Shown here: positions 27,212 through 36,471 of the stretch, piece by piece
Numbering within the stretch: the first letter of the stretch is position 1
Layout of the letters: each line of letters starts with the position of its first letter
Origin: Oleispira antarctica RB-8
GTDB lineage: Bacteria > Pseudomonadota > Gammaproteobacteria > Pseudomonadales > Oceanobacteraceae
Assembly (NCBI GenBank): GCA_000967895.1
Contig: FO203512.1
Span: forward strand, 693,582 to 757,581
Direction: 5' to 3'
Length of the DNA stretch: 64,000 nt
Translations under genes and position numbers: made by a program
The notes under the pieces: generated by a model
What the model was told of the DNA's origin: nothing
Database searches by the model: none
The model's input: the letters and a program-made list of their open reading frames with translations, nothing else

Positions 27212-28209
27212 TAGTTAGCACCTTTGTCGCTGTTATTAGTGCTGTTTGGGGTAAGCATATTCATTATTAACCGAATTAAAGTTTCTTTTTGTTTGGGGTC
27301 TGACTCAGCGACCAGCAATGTCAGTGCTGCAAGCCCTGTGTCGTTGATAATCGGTTGGCCTTGAGCATTCATAAGTTGGTTGTTTCTATGCAGAAAGTCT
27401 ACAAATAAGAATGCACCGCTGCGCTTATTGCCATCTGAAAAGGGATGATTTTTGACAACGAAATATAATAGGTGTGCGGCTTTACTTTGAATGGTTGGAT
27501 ACGCGGCTTCGCCGAATACGGTAGCGTCTAGATTGCCCAGTAAAGCATCCAGTCCATCGCCTCTTGGTTTGGCAAACAACTCGGTGGCTTCGCCGCGTTC
27601 AATAAGACCTTGTTTGAGTTGTGCTAAGGATTCACTGGCTTGTTCATGTGTGGGTAATATGCCACCGCTATTGCCTTCTGGTTCATTCAGTAGTCCTTCA
27701 TCATAGCGCTGTAACCATAAGAAAGTTTGTGTATAGCGGCTAACAATTTCTACTAAACCGCGGCCGGAATCTAACATTAAATCGGGGCTTGCCGCTGTTT
27801 TTCTAATGAGTAGTAAGGCCGATTCTAGTTCTTTAGCATTTTGCTCGAAGCGTTGTTTATTGAGTGTGTAACCTTGGGTTAGGTGTTGCTTGAGCAGCTT
27901 AGTGGCCCATTGGCGAAATTGAACGCCTTGCTGCGATTTAACTCGATAGCCTACCGAGATAATTACATCAAGGTTAAAATATTCAACTTGGTAGGTTTTA
28001 CCATCTGCGGCAGTTGTTGCATTTTTTGCAACAACTGCTTCTCGAATAAGTTCTTTGTCTTTGAATACATTACGTAAGTGTCGAGAAATGTTCGATTTAT
28101 CACGGCCAAATAGCAAGCTCATTTGATCTAAACTAAGCCAAACGGTCTCTTGTTCTAGCTGAACCTGTATTTCACCACTGTCGCTTTCAAAAATTGCTAT
28201 ATCAGTCAT
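27211..28209 (-). CDS. RhuM-Fic fusion protein in the R-M operon
   Basis: A 332-residue fusion. Residues 1-110 match the RhuM-type N-terminus (VWLSLDQMSLLFGRDKSNISRHLRNVF, then YFNLDVIISVGYRV and FRQWATKLL). Residues 145-330 are Fic/DOC with HPFSDGNKR at 255-263, the catalytic His-Pro-Phe and anion-loop motif; the final residue of the loop differs from the strict GNGR form, and Lys may still bind phosphate. Fic enzymes transfer AMP or other phosphate-containing groups. The gene lies between hsdM and hsdS, where accessory or toxin-like genes are common. Confidence 0.88.
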   Translation of the reverse strand: MTDIAIFESDSGEIQVQLEQETVWLSLDQMSLLFGRDKSNISRHLRNVFKDKELIREAVVAKNATTAADGKTYQVEYFNLDVIISVGYRVKSQQGVQFRQWATKLLKQHLTQGYTLNKQRFEQNAKELESALLLIRKTAASPDLMLDSGRGLVEIVSRYTQTFLWLQRYDEGLLNEPEGNSGGILPTHEQASESLAQLKQGLIERGEATELFAKPRGDGLDALLGNLDATVFGEAAYPTIQSKAAHLLYFVVKNHPFSDGNKRSGAFLFVDFLHRNNQLMNAQGQPIINDTGLAALTLLVAESDPKQKETLIRLIMNMLTPNSTNNSDKGAN

Positions 28210-28224
28210 AAAGTCACCCTTAGA

Positions 28225-29727
28225 TTAATTATTTAGCGCATCACTAAGAATGTCTTTTAGCTGGTCACGCAGTGCTTGTATATCGGCTTGTTGCTTTGCG
28301 TAGTCGGCTAGTAGTTCTTCTGGGTTGTGGCTGATGACTTCGCCCACGTGTGGGTTCTTGATGTCTAGGTTGTAGTTGCGGGCAATGATGTCGTCTATGC
28401 TGACTTTCCAAGCAAACTCGTTTTCTTGGCGATTTTTGCGTTTGGTTTTTGCATCGATTCCTTCTTTTGTAGAGGGACCTTCACCCCACTAATCTGCGCA
28501 GGCATCAAAGTCTGTTAGCTTCATGGGTTTGGTTTTGTTAAAGGCTTTTACGCCTTCGGGTAAAGGTACTTCGTAATACCAAATATCTTTTGTAGGGGTG
28601 CCTTTTTCAAAGAACAGTATGTTGGTTTTAATACTGGTGTAAGGTGCGAATACTGAGTTAGGTAAGCGCACTAGAGTATGTAAATTACATTCGTCTAATA
28701 ATAGTTTTTTGATTTTGGTTTTTACGCCTTCGCCAAACAAGGTGCCGTCGGGTAGTACTACGGCTGCGCGACCCCCTTTCCCTTCTGAAGAGTTTTTAAG
28801 CACTTCGATGATGTACTGCAAAAACAAATCGGCGGTTTCGCGGGTTTGATATTCCGACGGGAAGTTCTTTTCAATACCGTCTTCTTCAGTGCCACCAAAC
28901 GGAGGGTTAGACACCACAACGTCAACCATGTCGTCATCGTCTAAGCTAGACAGTGGTTTGTTTAGGGTATTACCGTGACGAATGTTTTTAGGCACTTCAA
29001 TGCCGTGTAATAACATGTTAGTGGTACAAAGCAGGTGAGGGAGTTGTTTCTTTTCTACACCGCGTACTGAGTTCTGTAGTTGCTGGTGGCCTGCTGAGTC
29101 TTTTACTTGATCGCGCAAGGTGTCTACTGTGCAGGCTAAGAAACCGCCCGTACCGCAGGCTGGGTCAAATACGGTTTCGCCTAGCTTTGGGTTGATCATT
29201 TTTACGATAAAGCGGGTAACTGCGCGAGGGGTGTAGAACTCACCGGAATTACCTGCGCTTTGTAGGTCTTTTAAAATCTGTTCGTACAGATCACCAAACA
29301 GGTGACGCTCTTGCGAGTTGGTAAAATCGATTTCGTTTAGCTTGTTGATGACTTGGCGTAATAGCGTGCCGTTTTTCATGTAGTTGAAGGCATCGCTAAA
29401 GGCTTCTTTTACCACGAATCCACGTGGGTTTTGTTTGATAGGTGCGACGAGATTTTTAAGTTCTACAATTAAGTTGTTATTCACAAAGTCTAATAACTCA
29501 TCGCCTGTAATGCCTTGGCTATCGGCTGCCCAGTTACGCCATAGAAACTTTTCTGGGATAGGGGCTTTGTAGCTGTCTTGTTCGTCTTCTAATTCTTCTT
29601 CTTGGGCATCGAATATCTTTAAGAATAATAACCAAGAAAGCTGCCCTAAACGTTGGGCATCGCCGTCGACCCCTGCGTCTTTGCGCATGATGTCTTGAAT
29701 GGATTTGATCGCTGACGAAATGGACAT
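28225..29727 (-). pseudogene. hsdM: Type I methyltransferase HsdM (locus A), in-frame amber stop
   Basis: The reading frame from ATG 29727 gives 412 residues ending DFDACAD, then TAG at 28489-28491. Read through, it continues WGEGPSTKEGIDAK to DILSDALNN and TAA at 28225, for about 500 residues, the usual HsdM length. The expected codon is probably TGG, as homologues read CADWWGEG at this point. The catalytic region is intact: FDPACGTGGFL (SAM-binding motif I) and NPPFGG (motif IV). The missing 88-residue tail is the helical part that contacts HsdS. I therefore call it a damaged gene; partial activity or readthrough cannot be excluded. Confidence 0.85.
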
Positions 29728-29772
29728 GATATAACTCGTTTAAATTTGAAGGGTTGTAATAAATGATAAAAA

Positions 29773-29798
29773 AATGGTGAGTGGATTTACTCACCATT
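29773..29798 (-). terminator. Rho-independent terminator between hsdR and hsdM (locus A)
   Basis: A 10-bp perfect stem, AATGGTGAGT (29773-29782) with its complement at 29789-29798, a 6-base loop and, on the minus strand, a run of seven T residues. It would stop transcripts from hsdR before hsdM, so hsdM-rhuM-hsdS probably has its own promoter. Confidence 0.75.
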
Positions 29799-29809
29799 GA
29801 TAATTAACA

Positions 29810-29841
29810 GGCGCTTGTATTTACAGACGCTTGTATTTACA
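29810..29841. repeat. 16-bp tandem duplication after hsdR (locus A)
   Basis: Two adjacent units of CGCTTGTATTTACA with one differing base upstream (29810-29825 and 29826-29841), ending just before the hsdR stop at 29847. Probably a replication-slippage duplication. Confidence 0.7.
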
Positions 29842-29846
29842 AATGC

Positions 29847-32357
29847 TCAGGCACGTTTCGGTTCATCGTTCAGGCTGTTGTCGTACAGAGCATCTTCTAA
29901 TTCACTGATCGCTTGCTCGTATTGTTCTTTGCCACCAAAGGCACTCTTTTTAATTTCTAAAGGGCGGCCATATTGAGTGAAGGGCGTTACCTTGAGTACT
30001 TGCTTGGATTCTATTTCGCTAACACCGCTATTTTCATATTTCTCTAGCAGGTTGGTTAATACTTGCTGCGCGGTTTCGCTGTACTTGCCGAAGTAGTTGC
30101 GCTTTTTAACATTGTTAGCTCGTTCTTTGCGGGTAAGCGGCGGCTGGTCGAAAGCAACGTGACAGATTAGGTCGAAAGGGTCTAAGTCGCGGCTTATGTC
30201 TTCTTCTAAGGCTGCCCAAATAACGCCAGCATCGGCAAGCTCATCAATGATAGCTTGTTTGCGTTCGGTTGAGTTCCATTTTTTAATGAAGTCGTCCAAG
30301 GTGCCAAATTCTTTCATAACGGTTTTGCGGGTGTAATCTTTGAAAGACTCGGTGACTAGCTTGCCGTCGGAGTCGTAATACTGAACACGCTCGGCTAGCT
30401 TTTTAACCGTGACGCCACTGACGTGGAATTTGATGTAGGGTTCTTTTTCACCGCCATCGCCTTCTATAGGACCGTCTTTCCATTCACCTTCGTTACTGCC
30501 CTGGCCTGTCTCAAAGGTATTGCCTGTGCCGTCGTCAGCATAGCCTTCTTCACCTTCTGATATGCCTTCGCGATTTTCGCTATCAGTTTCGCTATCAGTT
30601 TCACTGGTTTCAGAATTGGTGGCGGCAAATTCGTCGTCGAACTTATCACTTTCCAGGTCAGTGATGTCTTCTGTCGTTGTGACCATGACTTTTTCAGGGA
30701 TGCCGTCAAAGCGTTCGTCGGCAAACAGTTCGGTGGCTTTTTTGAAGTCGAGAATGGTGAACCATAGCTTGCCATAACGATCATCAATGCGAGTGCCACG
30801 ACCAATGATTTGCTTGAACTTGGTCATGGACTGAATGTTTTGATCTAACACAATCAGCTTGCAGGTTTTGGCATCTACACCTGTGGTCATTAGTTCTGAT
30901 GTAGTTGCTATAACGGGGTATGCTTTTCTAGGGTTGATGAAACTGTCGAGCTGGGCTTTGCCTAGTTCATCATCACCGGTGATTTTCATCACGTACTTTT
31001 CGTTTTTAGCGACTTGTTCTGGGTTTAGGTTCACCAAGGCGCGACGCATTCGTTCTGCATGATCGATGTCGTTACAGAAGACGATGGTTTTTGCCATGGG
31101 GTCGGTGCGTTTTAAGTACGCGGTTATGGTTTCGGCGACGACTTGGGTGCGTTCGTCGATGACCATAACGCGGTCAAAGTCTTTTTGGTTGTAGATGCGG
31201 TCGGTGATGATTTCACCGTTTTTATCGACCATGCCTTTTGTTGGACGCCAGCCTTGAACGTCGACATCTAAATCAACGCGTATAACTTTGTAGGGGGCTA
31301 AGAAACCATCTTCAATACCTTCTTTTAGCGAGTAGGTATAAACAGGTTCGCCAAAGTAATCGATGTTCGAGACTTCTTCGGTTTCTTTTGGGGTGGCGGT
31401 TAAACCGATTTGTGTGGCTGAACTAAAATATTCAAGAATTTCACGCCATGCGCTTTCTTCGCTGGCACTACCACGGTGGCACTCGTCGATAACGATTAGG
31501 TCAAAGAAGTCGGGGTCTACTTGCTTGTAGGCTTTTTGCGATTCTTCTGGGCCTGTTAGTGCTTGGTATAGCGCGAGATGTATTTCGTAAGCGGGGTCAA
31601 CGGTGCGGCCAGTAACTTTGGTCATGGCTGTGCCAAACGGTTGAAAGTCGTTGCTTTTGGTTTGGTCGACTAGAATGTTACGGTCGGCTAAGAACAGGAT
31701 GCGTTTCTTTTGCTTGGCTTTCCATAAACGCCAGATGATTTGAAAGGCGGTATAGGTTTTACCTGTGCCAGTAGCCATGACTAAAAGGTTGCGGTTTTGA
31801 CCACGCGAAACAGCTTCGACGGTTTTGTTGATGGCTTGCAGTTGGTAATAGCGCGGGGCTTTGCCGCTGCCGTCGTCAAAATAATCTTGGGTAATAAATG
31901 GAAGCTGGTGTTCGGTGTAGCCTTTAAAGGCGCAGTACTTTGCCCATAATTCTTGTGGTGATGGGAATTCATCTAGGCTAATTTCTGTTTCTAACTGGCC
32001 GCCATTAGCCGGTGCGGTCTTATCGTGAAAGATAAAGCCATCGCCATTACTGGCAAATACAAAGGGTACGTCGAGCAAACGAGCATAGTCTAAGCCTTGC
32101 TGCATTCCTTTACCGATCTCGTGCTTATTGGCTTTGGCTTCGATAACCGCTAACGGCATGTTGGGCTTGTGATAGAGAACGATGTCGGCAGACTTTACCG
32201 TTTTACGCATACCGACATTACCACGGACGATAACTTTACCATCACGCAAGGCAACTTCTTGTCTGATTTGCAGCATGTCATCCCAGCCTGAATTTTTAAC
32301 CGCAGGCATGATGTATTTGCTAATGATGTCGGCTTCGCTAAGGGCTTTCTTATCCAT
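29847..32357 (-). CDS. hsdR: Type I restriction endonuclease subunit HsdR (locus A)
   Basis: About 836 residues from [11 protein letters not shown] (32357). The N-terminal nuclease domain has PD-ExK-like [10 protein letters not shown] near residue 70. The superfamily 2 helicase motor follows: [11 protein letters not shown] (Walker A), DECHRG (motif II), [13 protein letters not shown] (motif III) and [10 protein letters not shown] (motif VI). A linker of about 60 residues near 580-640 is rich in Glu, Asp, Ser and Gly. The form resembles EcoEI-type R subunits. It is the first gene of locus A; the terminator after it separates it from hsdM. The 201-bp block with its first codons is duplicated at 48414-48614. 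Confidence 0.92.
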   Translation of the reverse strand: MDKKALSEADIISKYIMPAVKNSGWDDMLQIRQEVALRDGKVIVRGNVGMRKTVKSADIVLYHKPNMPLAVIEAKANKHEIGKGMQQGLDYARLLDVPFVFASNGDGFIFHDKTAPANGGQLETEISLDEFPSPQELWAKYCAFKGYTEHQLPFITQDYFDDGSGKAPRYYQLQAINKTVEAVSRGQNRNLLVMATGTGKTYTAFQIIWRLWKAKQKKRILFLADRNILVDQTKSNDFQPFGTAMTKVTGRTVDPAYEIHLALYQALTGPEESQKAYKQVDPDFFDLIVIDECHRGSASEESAWREILEYFSSATQIGLTATPKETEEVSNIDYFGEPVYTYSLKEGIEDGFLAPYKVIRVDLDVDVQGWRPTKGMVDKNGEIITDRIYNQKDFDRVMVIDERTQVVAETITAYLKRTDPMAKTIVFCNDIDHAERMRRALVNLNPEQVAKNEKYVMKITGDDELGKAQLDSFINPRKAYPVIATTSELMTTGVDAKTCKLIVLDQNIQSMTKFKQIIGRGTRIDDRYGKLWFTILDFKKATELFADERFDGIPEKVMVTTTEDITDLESDKFDDEFAATNSETSETDSETDSENREGISEGEEGYADDGTGNTFETGQGSNEGEWKDGPIEGDGGEKEPYIKFHVSGVTVKKLAERVQYYDSDGKLVTESFKDYTRKTVMKEFGTLDDFIKKWNSTERKQAIIDELADAGVIWAALEEDISRDLDPFDLICHVAFDQPPLTRKERANNVKKRNYFGKYSETAQQVLTNLLEKYENSGVSEIESKQVLKVTPFTQYGRPLEIKKSAFGGKEQYEQAISELEDALYDNSLNDEPKRA

Positions 32358-32523
32358 CGTTCTAACCATCTTTATTATCCGTGATGTCGCGCTATCCTAT
32401 TTGCTTCAAGTGCTGGTGGTAAGCGTGCTTGAAGCAATGGCCTTACATTTAGGCGGGGTGTTGTAGATATAGCGACAATGCCCTATTTAGAGGGGTTTTT
32501 CAAGATTAGTGAGCGATTTGTAA
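32323..32523. repeat. 201-bp hsdR 5' block, copy A
   Basis: This block covers the first 12 codons of hsdR and about 165 bp upstream. It recurs at 48414-48614 with the same length and only a few mismatches, including GTCGGC/GTCAGC and GCGAC/GTGAC. The second copy stops being hsdR-like after the first codons, so it is a remnant. Confidence 0.92.
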
Positions 32524-32557
32524 ATGGAACGTTGGCAATGTCTGTGTTGTGTCTTAT

Positions 32558-32631
32558 GTAGGTCAGGCTTCAGCCTGACAAAAGATCAAAAGACATTTGC
32601 ACAGCGGGTGTTCGCCTAAAGACGAACCTAC
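32558..32631. repeat. REP-like composite palindromic repeat, short copy
   Basis: The outer CAGGCTTCAGCCTG and GTTCGCCTAAAGACGAAC hairpins of the 19288-19419 repeat recur here, 30 bp apart and without the middle hairpin. Confidence 0.75.
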
Positions 32632-32664
32632 AGTTGTTGGGTTAAATTTTATAGCGCGCATAAA

Positions 32665-32696
32665 AAAGCCCGATGCAGTAAAACTGTATCGGGCCG
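32665..32696 (-). terminator. Hairpin terminator beside the left att-like site
   Basis: GCCCGAT pairs with ATCGGGC around an inner TACAG/CTG stem; on the minus strand it is followed by a T-run. Its place next to a copy of the ssrA 3' end suggests that it was the native ssrA terminator before island insertion. Confidence 0.6.
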
Positions 32697-32704
32697 TTCT
32701 ATTG

Positions 32705-32728
32705 TATGGTGGGGCGGTGGGAATTGAA
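32705..32728. repeat. Left att-like site (copy of ssrA 3' end)
   Basis: The sequence TATGGTGG followed by GGCGGTGGGAATTGAA matches the last bases of tmRNA at 50161-50185, with one base missing. The identical core is 16 bp. It marks the left limit of the island. Confidence 0.8.
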
Positions 32729-32782
32729 TTTTACCTGTAAGATATTGATATTGTTATGAAAATTAATATTTAATTATGGCTA

Positions 32783-32803
32783 GTACTACTATTGGTACTA
32801 CTA
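32783..32803. repeat. GTACTACTA repeats near the left island end
   Basis: Two copies of GTACTACTA (32783-32791, 32795-32803) lie about 55 bp inside the left att-like site. Four further copies lie before the integrase start, suggesting arm-type integrase sites or AlpA sites. Confidence 0.55.
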
Positions 32804-33095
32804 AAATAAAAAGTCACCATTTAATTAGCTGGTAATTAACATTAACTTACAATGGGTGTCTTTAAGATTTTTATAGTTTAACCGCTTGAATTTTCTTTTA
32901 GTTAATTGAAAGTAATTAAACGTAAGTATATTCTAGATTACTCAAGCTTTCGTGTAACTTCGCTTGATTGCGCATTTAAGGAATCTGCTTTTATAATCCG
33001 ATTAAGAAGAGATATTTTTCGCATTAGCTAAAGAGGTCATGATTCACAATCTTAAATAGCATAAATTATAAAGGTAGTACTGGATATAGAGAATA

Positions 33096-33818
33096 ATGAA
33101 TCTGAATAAAGAGCTTAAAACGTCTTCACACCTACCCCTATCGGGGTTTTATTTTATTAGTGAAGTGATTAAAGAAATAAAAAATAGAACTAGTTTTGAG
33201 CTAACTTTGAGAGATATTTTTAGGTATGCAGGAGAGATGCCTTTATATTTGAAGATGAAGAAAGATATTGATTCTTTATATTTTCTGAAATCAACTTCTG
33301 TGGTGGACGAACCTAATACTAATTTTGATAATGGTCTATTTCTTATCCATGATGATAAGTTCATTTACGATGTGGTAGATGCACTTTCATTTAATGGTGC
33401 TGATGAACTAGAGTATTTAGTTCCAAAAGAAGTTTCTACTCCAAACCAGCGTTATATATTTAGGTTTGAGGGATTTAGCTCACCAGAGGATATTGTTAAT
33501 AGCCTAGGTGATTTTGAAAATAGATTTCGTATAAAAGGAGAAGACATAGATAGTTTTATAAGAAACAAACTTCCAGCTAATAATTTAAGTCTAAATGATG
33601 CGGAATATACCGAGAAAGATAATGCAAAACTCTCTACCCAAGGTGAAAATAGTTATCGACGTAGCACAAGAGCTCTTGCGCAAGCCCTTATAGGTACTCT
33701 ACCCGACAAGCCAAGCAAGTCAGATATTAAACAACTTGCTAAAGTGTTATTAGAAAATTCTGTGGAAGACCCTCAGTCTGAAAAAACATGGATTAAGCAC
33801 CTTACTAACCCTGATTGA
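33096..33818 (+). CDS. Unrecognised island protein
   Basis: A 240-residue, probably cytoplasmic protein. It is acidic to neutral, with no signal peptide or membrane segment. No known motif is seen. The C-terminal third (RSTRALAQALIGTLPDKPSKSDIKQLAKVLLENS) looks helical. It is the first gene inside the left island end and points toward alpA. AT content is higher than in the flanking core. The 366 bp before it hold only the GTACTACTA repeats, with no other gene. Confidence 0.5.
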   Translation: MNLNKELKTSSHLPLSGFYFISEVIKEIKNRTSFELTLRDIFRYAGEMPLYLKMKKDIDSLYFLKSTSVVDEPNTNFDNGLFLIHDDKFIYDVVDALSFNGADELEYLVPKEVSTPNQRYIFRFEGFSSPEDIVNSLGDFENRFRIKGEDIDSFIRNKLPANNLSLNDAEYTEKDNAKLSTQGENSYRRSTRALAQALIGTLPDKPSKSDIKQLAKVLLENSVEDPQSEKTWIKHLTNPD

Positions 33819-33823
33819 TATTT

Positions 33824-33864
33824 AGAAACTTTCAAGAACTTCTCAGAACTTCTCAGAACTTTCC
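33824..33864. repeat. Four tandem ~10-bp repeats upstream of alpA
   Basis: Successive units based on AGAACTTCTC start at 33824, 33835, 33845 and 33855, with small variations. They lie 68 bp before alpA and look like operator or replication iterons. Confidence 0.6.
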
Positions 33865-33886
33865 CCTAATTTATTATTCCTAAAGC

Positions 33887-33930
33887 TTTAATACTCCCGT
33901 CAGTAACGACAACTTGCGAGGAGTATTAAA
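33887..33930. promoter_or_regulatory. Inverted repeat covering the alpA ribosome-binding site
   Basis: TTTAATACTCC (33887-33897) and its exact complement (33920-33930) flank 22 bases. The second arm contains the GAGGAG ribosome-binding site just before the alpA ATG at 33932, so pairing could hide it or the dyad could bind AlpA. Confidence 0.5.
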
Positions 33931-33931
33931 T

Positions 33932-33962
33932 ATGACTGAACGAATCCTAAGACGCAAAGAAG
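33932..33962 (+). pseudogene. alpA: 5' end of alpA, cut by IS66 element 2
   Basis: ATG 33932 begins MTERILRRKE and is broken after base 33962 by the IS66 insertion. The rest resumes at 36295. Joined across the element the frame is MTERILRRKEVQHLTGLSCTTIYD. Confidence 0.85.
33955..33962. repeat. 8-bp target-site duplication (IS66 element 2)
   Basis: CAAAGAAG precedes the element and recurs at 36287-36294. Confidence 0.95.
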
Positions 33963-33970
33963 GTAAGCGC

Positions 33971-35533
33971 CTAACGAACCACCTTTGCAGTATTCCAAGG
34001 TAGTAATGCCTCAACATCTTCAACGCAGGTGGCTGCCGGCAGCCTTGTAAATACTTCTTTCAAATAAACACTTGGCTCAACGTTATTGGCTTTTGCAGTC
34101 TCAACCAAGCTATAAAGATTTGCACTTGCCTTCGCACCTTTTTCTGTAGCGGCAAACAACCAGTTCTTTCTCCCGATTACCATCGGACGAATCGCATTTT
34201 CAGCAGCATTATTATCAATTGGCCACGCGCCATTCTCCGTATATCGAATTAATTTTGGCCACTGATTGTGTAAATACGTCACCGCTTTCTTGAGCTTTTC
34301 TGAATTCATTGGGCGATGAATGTTTTTATCTAACCATTGCCGTAATTGATCGAGTAAGGGGACGGCTTGCGCCTGCCTTGCCTGATACTTTTCGTCTATA
34401 GTTTGGTTATCACTGAGTTTTTCTATGCGATACAGCTTTTGAATAAAAGCTAATGCTGTATTGGCTTTACCTGCTTTGTTTTTACCTTGCGCATCAAGAG
34501 CTTCTTTAAAATAACGTCGTGTATGTGCCCAACAGCCTAGATTTGCTAGCTGCTTAGTTTTGCAAACCGAATCGTAAACCGCATAACCATCTGTCATCAA
34601 TGCTCCGCTAAAATCACCCAGCATCCAATCAGCTTCACTGATCTTACGCGTTAGGCTGTAATGAAACAGCGTGATTCGCGCACTGGCTTCATTATTGGTC
34701 ATTACCCACATGCGGCTTTGTTGCTGCGCAGATCGCTCGCTTTCTTTAAGCACTTGCAAGACTGTTTCATCCATATGAAGCAGTGAACTTTCTCGAGCAC
34801 GTTCATACATTAAGTTGATCAGCGGCTGAATTAGGACGCCACATTTAATCATCCAGTTCGCTAAACTGGTGCGATCAAGTTCAACCCCAAAGCGTTTGAA
34901 CATCTGTGCTTGGCGATACAAGGGCAAAGCATCACAATATTTATGCGTTGCAACTTGCGCTAATAAACCAGGAGAGGCGATTGATTTTTCAATCGGCTGC
35001 GCGGGCTTATTGGCAGTGACCATGTAATTATTGCAGCAAGGGCAAGTGTATTTTCGGCGAACGTGCTGTAAAACACTCATTTGCGCTGGGATGTAATCAA
35101 GTTGTTCCGAAGTTTCATTGCCAAAATGACGCAATGCAGTTCCATCATGTGGGCAAACCTTTTCGGCTTCGCTTAAATCATGAATAACTTCGGTACGGGG
35201 TAATTTCTCTGGAATCGATGTCCGTTTTTTCTTACGCTTATAAGCTGGAACGTTTTCGCTATCTTCTTCATCGGACGCGTCATCGTCACTTAATAATTCA
35301 GCCTCATCGAATAAATTGATCTGATCGACACTCAGTTTTTCACTCGACGAGCCAAAGCGTTGCTGGACCATGTAACGAATATATTCTTCTAATGTCTGGA
35401 TCTTATGATCTTTATTCTCAAGAGCGCTATCTTGTTTTTTCAGTGTGTTATTTTGTTCAGACAGCTGTAACTCCAACGCAGCAAGACGTTGTTTTAGTTT
35501 GATATTCTCTTGAGTTTGATCAGTGTTTTTCAT
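33971..35533 (-). CDS. tnpC: IS66 transposase TnpC (element 2)
   Basis: A 520-residue DDE transposase: N-terminal coiled coil (residues 5-50), a cysteine pair CPCCNN region near 165, and the catalytic segments LHMDETVLQVL, LMTDGYAVYD and NNAAENAIRPMVIGRKNW. Full length. It lies 14 bp after tnpB. Confidence 0.95.
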   Translation of the reverse strand: MKNTDQTQENIKLKQRLAALELQLSEQNNTLKKQDSALENKDHKIQTLEEYIRYMVQQRFGSSSEKLSVDQINLFDEAELLSDDDASDEEDSENVPAYKRKKKRTSIPEKLPRTEVIHDLSEAEKVCPHDGTALRHFGNETSEQLDYIPAQMSVLQHVRRKYTCPCCNNYMVTANKPAQPIEKSIASPGLLAQVATHKYCDALPLYRQAQMFKRFGVELDRTSLANWMIKCGVLIQPLINLMYERARESSLLHMDETVLQVLKESERSAQQQSRMWVMTNNEASARITLFHYSLTRKISEADWMLGDFSGALMTDGYAVYDSVCKTKQLANLGCWAHTRRYFKEALDAQGKNKAGKANTALAFIQKLYRIEKLSDNQTIDEKYQARQAQAVPLLDQLRQWLDKNIHRPMNSEKLKKAVTYLHNQWPKLIRYTENGAWPIDNNAAENAIRPMVIGRKNWLFAATEKGAKASANLYSLVETAKANNVEPSVYLKEVFTRLPAATCVEDVEALLPWNTAKVVR

Positions 35534-35547
35534 ACGGCTATTTTAAC

Positions 35548-35913
35548 TCAATCATCAAGATAAACCGAGTCAAATTCAATAGAATCATGAGCTTTCATTG
35601 CCTTAATATCAAATCCTCGTAGCAACCAATGCAGTTGTTCTTCACTGATATTGATGGTGTCTAGCTCATGCTTTTTTGGCCATTTAAACTTATCGTTTTC
35701 AAGACGCTTATACCAAAGACAGAAGCCCGTTTTGTCCCAGTATAGAAGTTTCAGCTTGTCGCGGCGTTTGCTGCAAAACAAAAACAGCGCGCCAGTATTG
35801 AGCGATTGTTTCATTTCGAGCTCGACAATGGCTGTAAGGCCATTGATTTGTTTTCGAAAATCAACAGGATCGCGATGCAAATAAACTTCAGGTGCATCCA
35901 CAAACATTTTCAT
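35548..35913 (-). CDS. tnpB: IS66 accessory protein TnpB (element 2)
   Basis: About 121 residues from ATG 35913, which overlaps the tnpA stop as ATGA. Core segments are VYLHRDPVDFRKQINGLTAIV, LFLFCSKRRDKLKLLYWDKTGF and WYKRLENDKFKW, the usual TnpB pattern. Confidence 0.92.
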   Translation of the reverse strand: MKMFVDAPEVYLHRDPVDFRKQINGLTAIVELEMKQSLNTGALFLFCSKRRDKLKLLYWDKTGFCLWYKRLENDKFKWPKKHELDTINISEEQLHWLLRGFDIKAMKAHDSIEFDSVYLDD

Positions 35914-36206
35914 GCGAACTGCCCAATTAATTTTGCTAGCCAAACTACATCGGTTGAGCTTGGAATGGATAAGTTTGCTTTGCCGATGGTGAGTGTAATC
36001 ACCGTTGCTGAAGGCTTAGGCTTCTCGGCGACTATTATTTTACTGAAAGCAGAAGATTCAATATGCTTAGGTTTAAGCAAGCTACTACGTCGAGCATAGA
36101 AACTCTTTAAAGGAAGGTCTTTCTCTCGACAAAAATCGACGATGGATAAATCACAGATTTGTTGCGCCTGAATCAATTCAAGCCATTGTTGTTTCGTGCG
36201 TTTCAT
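35910..36206 (-). CDS. tnpA: IS66 accessory protein TnpA (element 2)
   Basis: About 98 residues from MKRTKQQW (36206). The N-terminal helix-turn-helix is TKQQWLELIQAQQICDLSIVDFCREK. It overlaps tnpB by four bases. A longer frame from 36239 would begin near the element edge and is less likely. Confidence 0.88.
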   Translation of the reverse strand: MKRTKQQWLELIQAQQICDLSIVDFCREKDLPLKSFYARRSSLLKPKHIESSAFSKIIVAEKPKPSATVITLTIGKANLSIPSSTDVVWLAKLIGQFA

Positions 36207-36230
36207 AATCTTCATCTCAAATAATTTAAG

Positions 36231-36458
36231 ATGAATCATACGGCTGTGCGCAAGTTAATGAAGAAGGGGGTTCATGAGGCGCTTACCAAAGAAGTCCAAC
36301 ATCTAACTGGATTATCTTGCACAACTATCTATGACCGCATGGCCAAGAACGAATTTCCAAAATCTATAAAATTGGGAAACGGACGTATGGTGGGCTGGAC
36401 ATTGTCATCTATTGAAAACTGGATTGAGCAGCAATGCGCTCAAGCTAACGATCAATAA
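36231..36458 (+). CDS. alpA: AlpA-family regulator, 3' part fused to an IS-derived start
   Basis: A 75-residue reading frame. The last 54-55 residues (VQHLTGLSCTTIYDRMAKNEFP, then KLGNGRMVGWTLSSIENWIEQQC) are the AlpA/MerR-type helix-turn-helix with the conserved GRMVGW wing. The first 19 residues (MNHTAVRKLMKKGVHEALT) come from IS66 element 2. The native start is at 33932. The frame stays open across the element edge, so a chimeric AlpA could still be made. AlpA-type proteins activate excision or the integrase in P4-like islands. Confidence 0.8.
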   Translation: MNHTAVRKLMKKGVHEALTKEVQHLTGLSCTTIYDRMAKNEFPKSIKLGNGRMVGWTLSSIENWIEQQCAQANDQ

Positions 36459-36471
36459 AGGTAGATGATTA

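Larger units (their letters stand above)
33963..36286 (-). mobile_element. IS66-family insertion sequence, element 2
   Basis: A 2324-bp element with ends starting GTAAGCGCC on both strands and an 8-bp target duplication. It carries tnpA, tnpB and tnpC on the minus strand. It is a different member of the family from element 1, since the proteins differ clearly. Confidence 0.95.

Noticed and set aside
32182-32466. Plus-strand frame overlapping the hsdR start and upstream block
   Set aside because: It is antisense to hsdR with no family match; the block is better explained as a duplicated promoter region.
32705-32728. A second tmRNA or tRNA gene
   Set aside because: Only about 24 bases match the ssrA 3' end, with no 5' half, so it is an att remnant and not an RNA gene.
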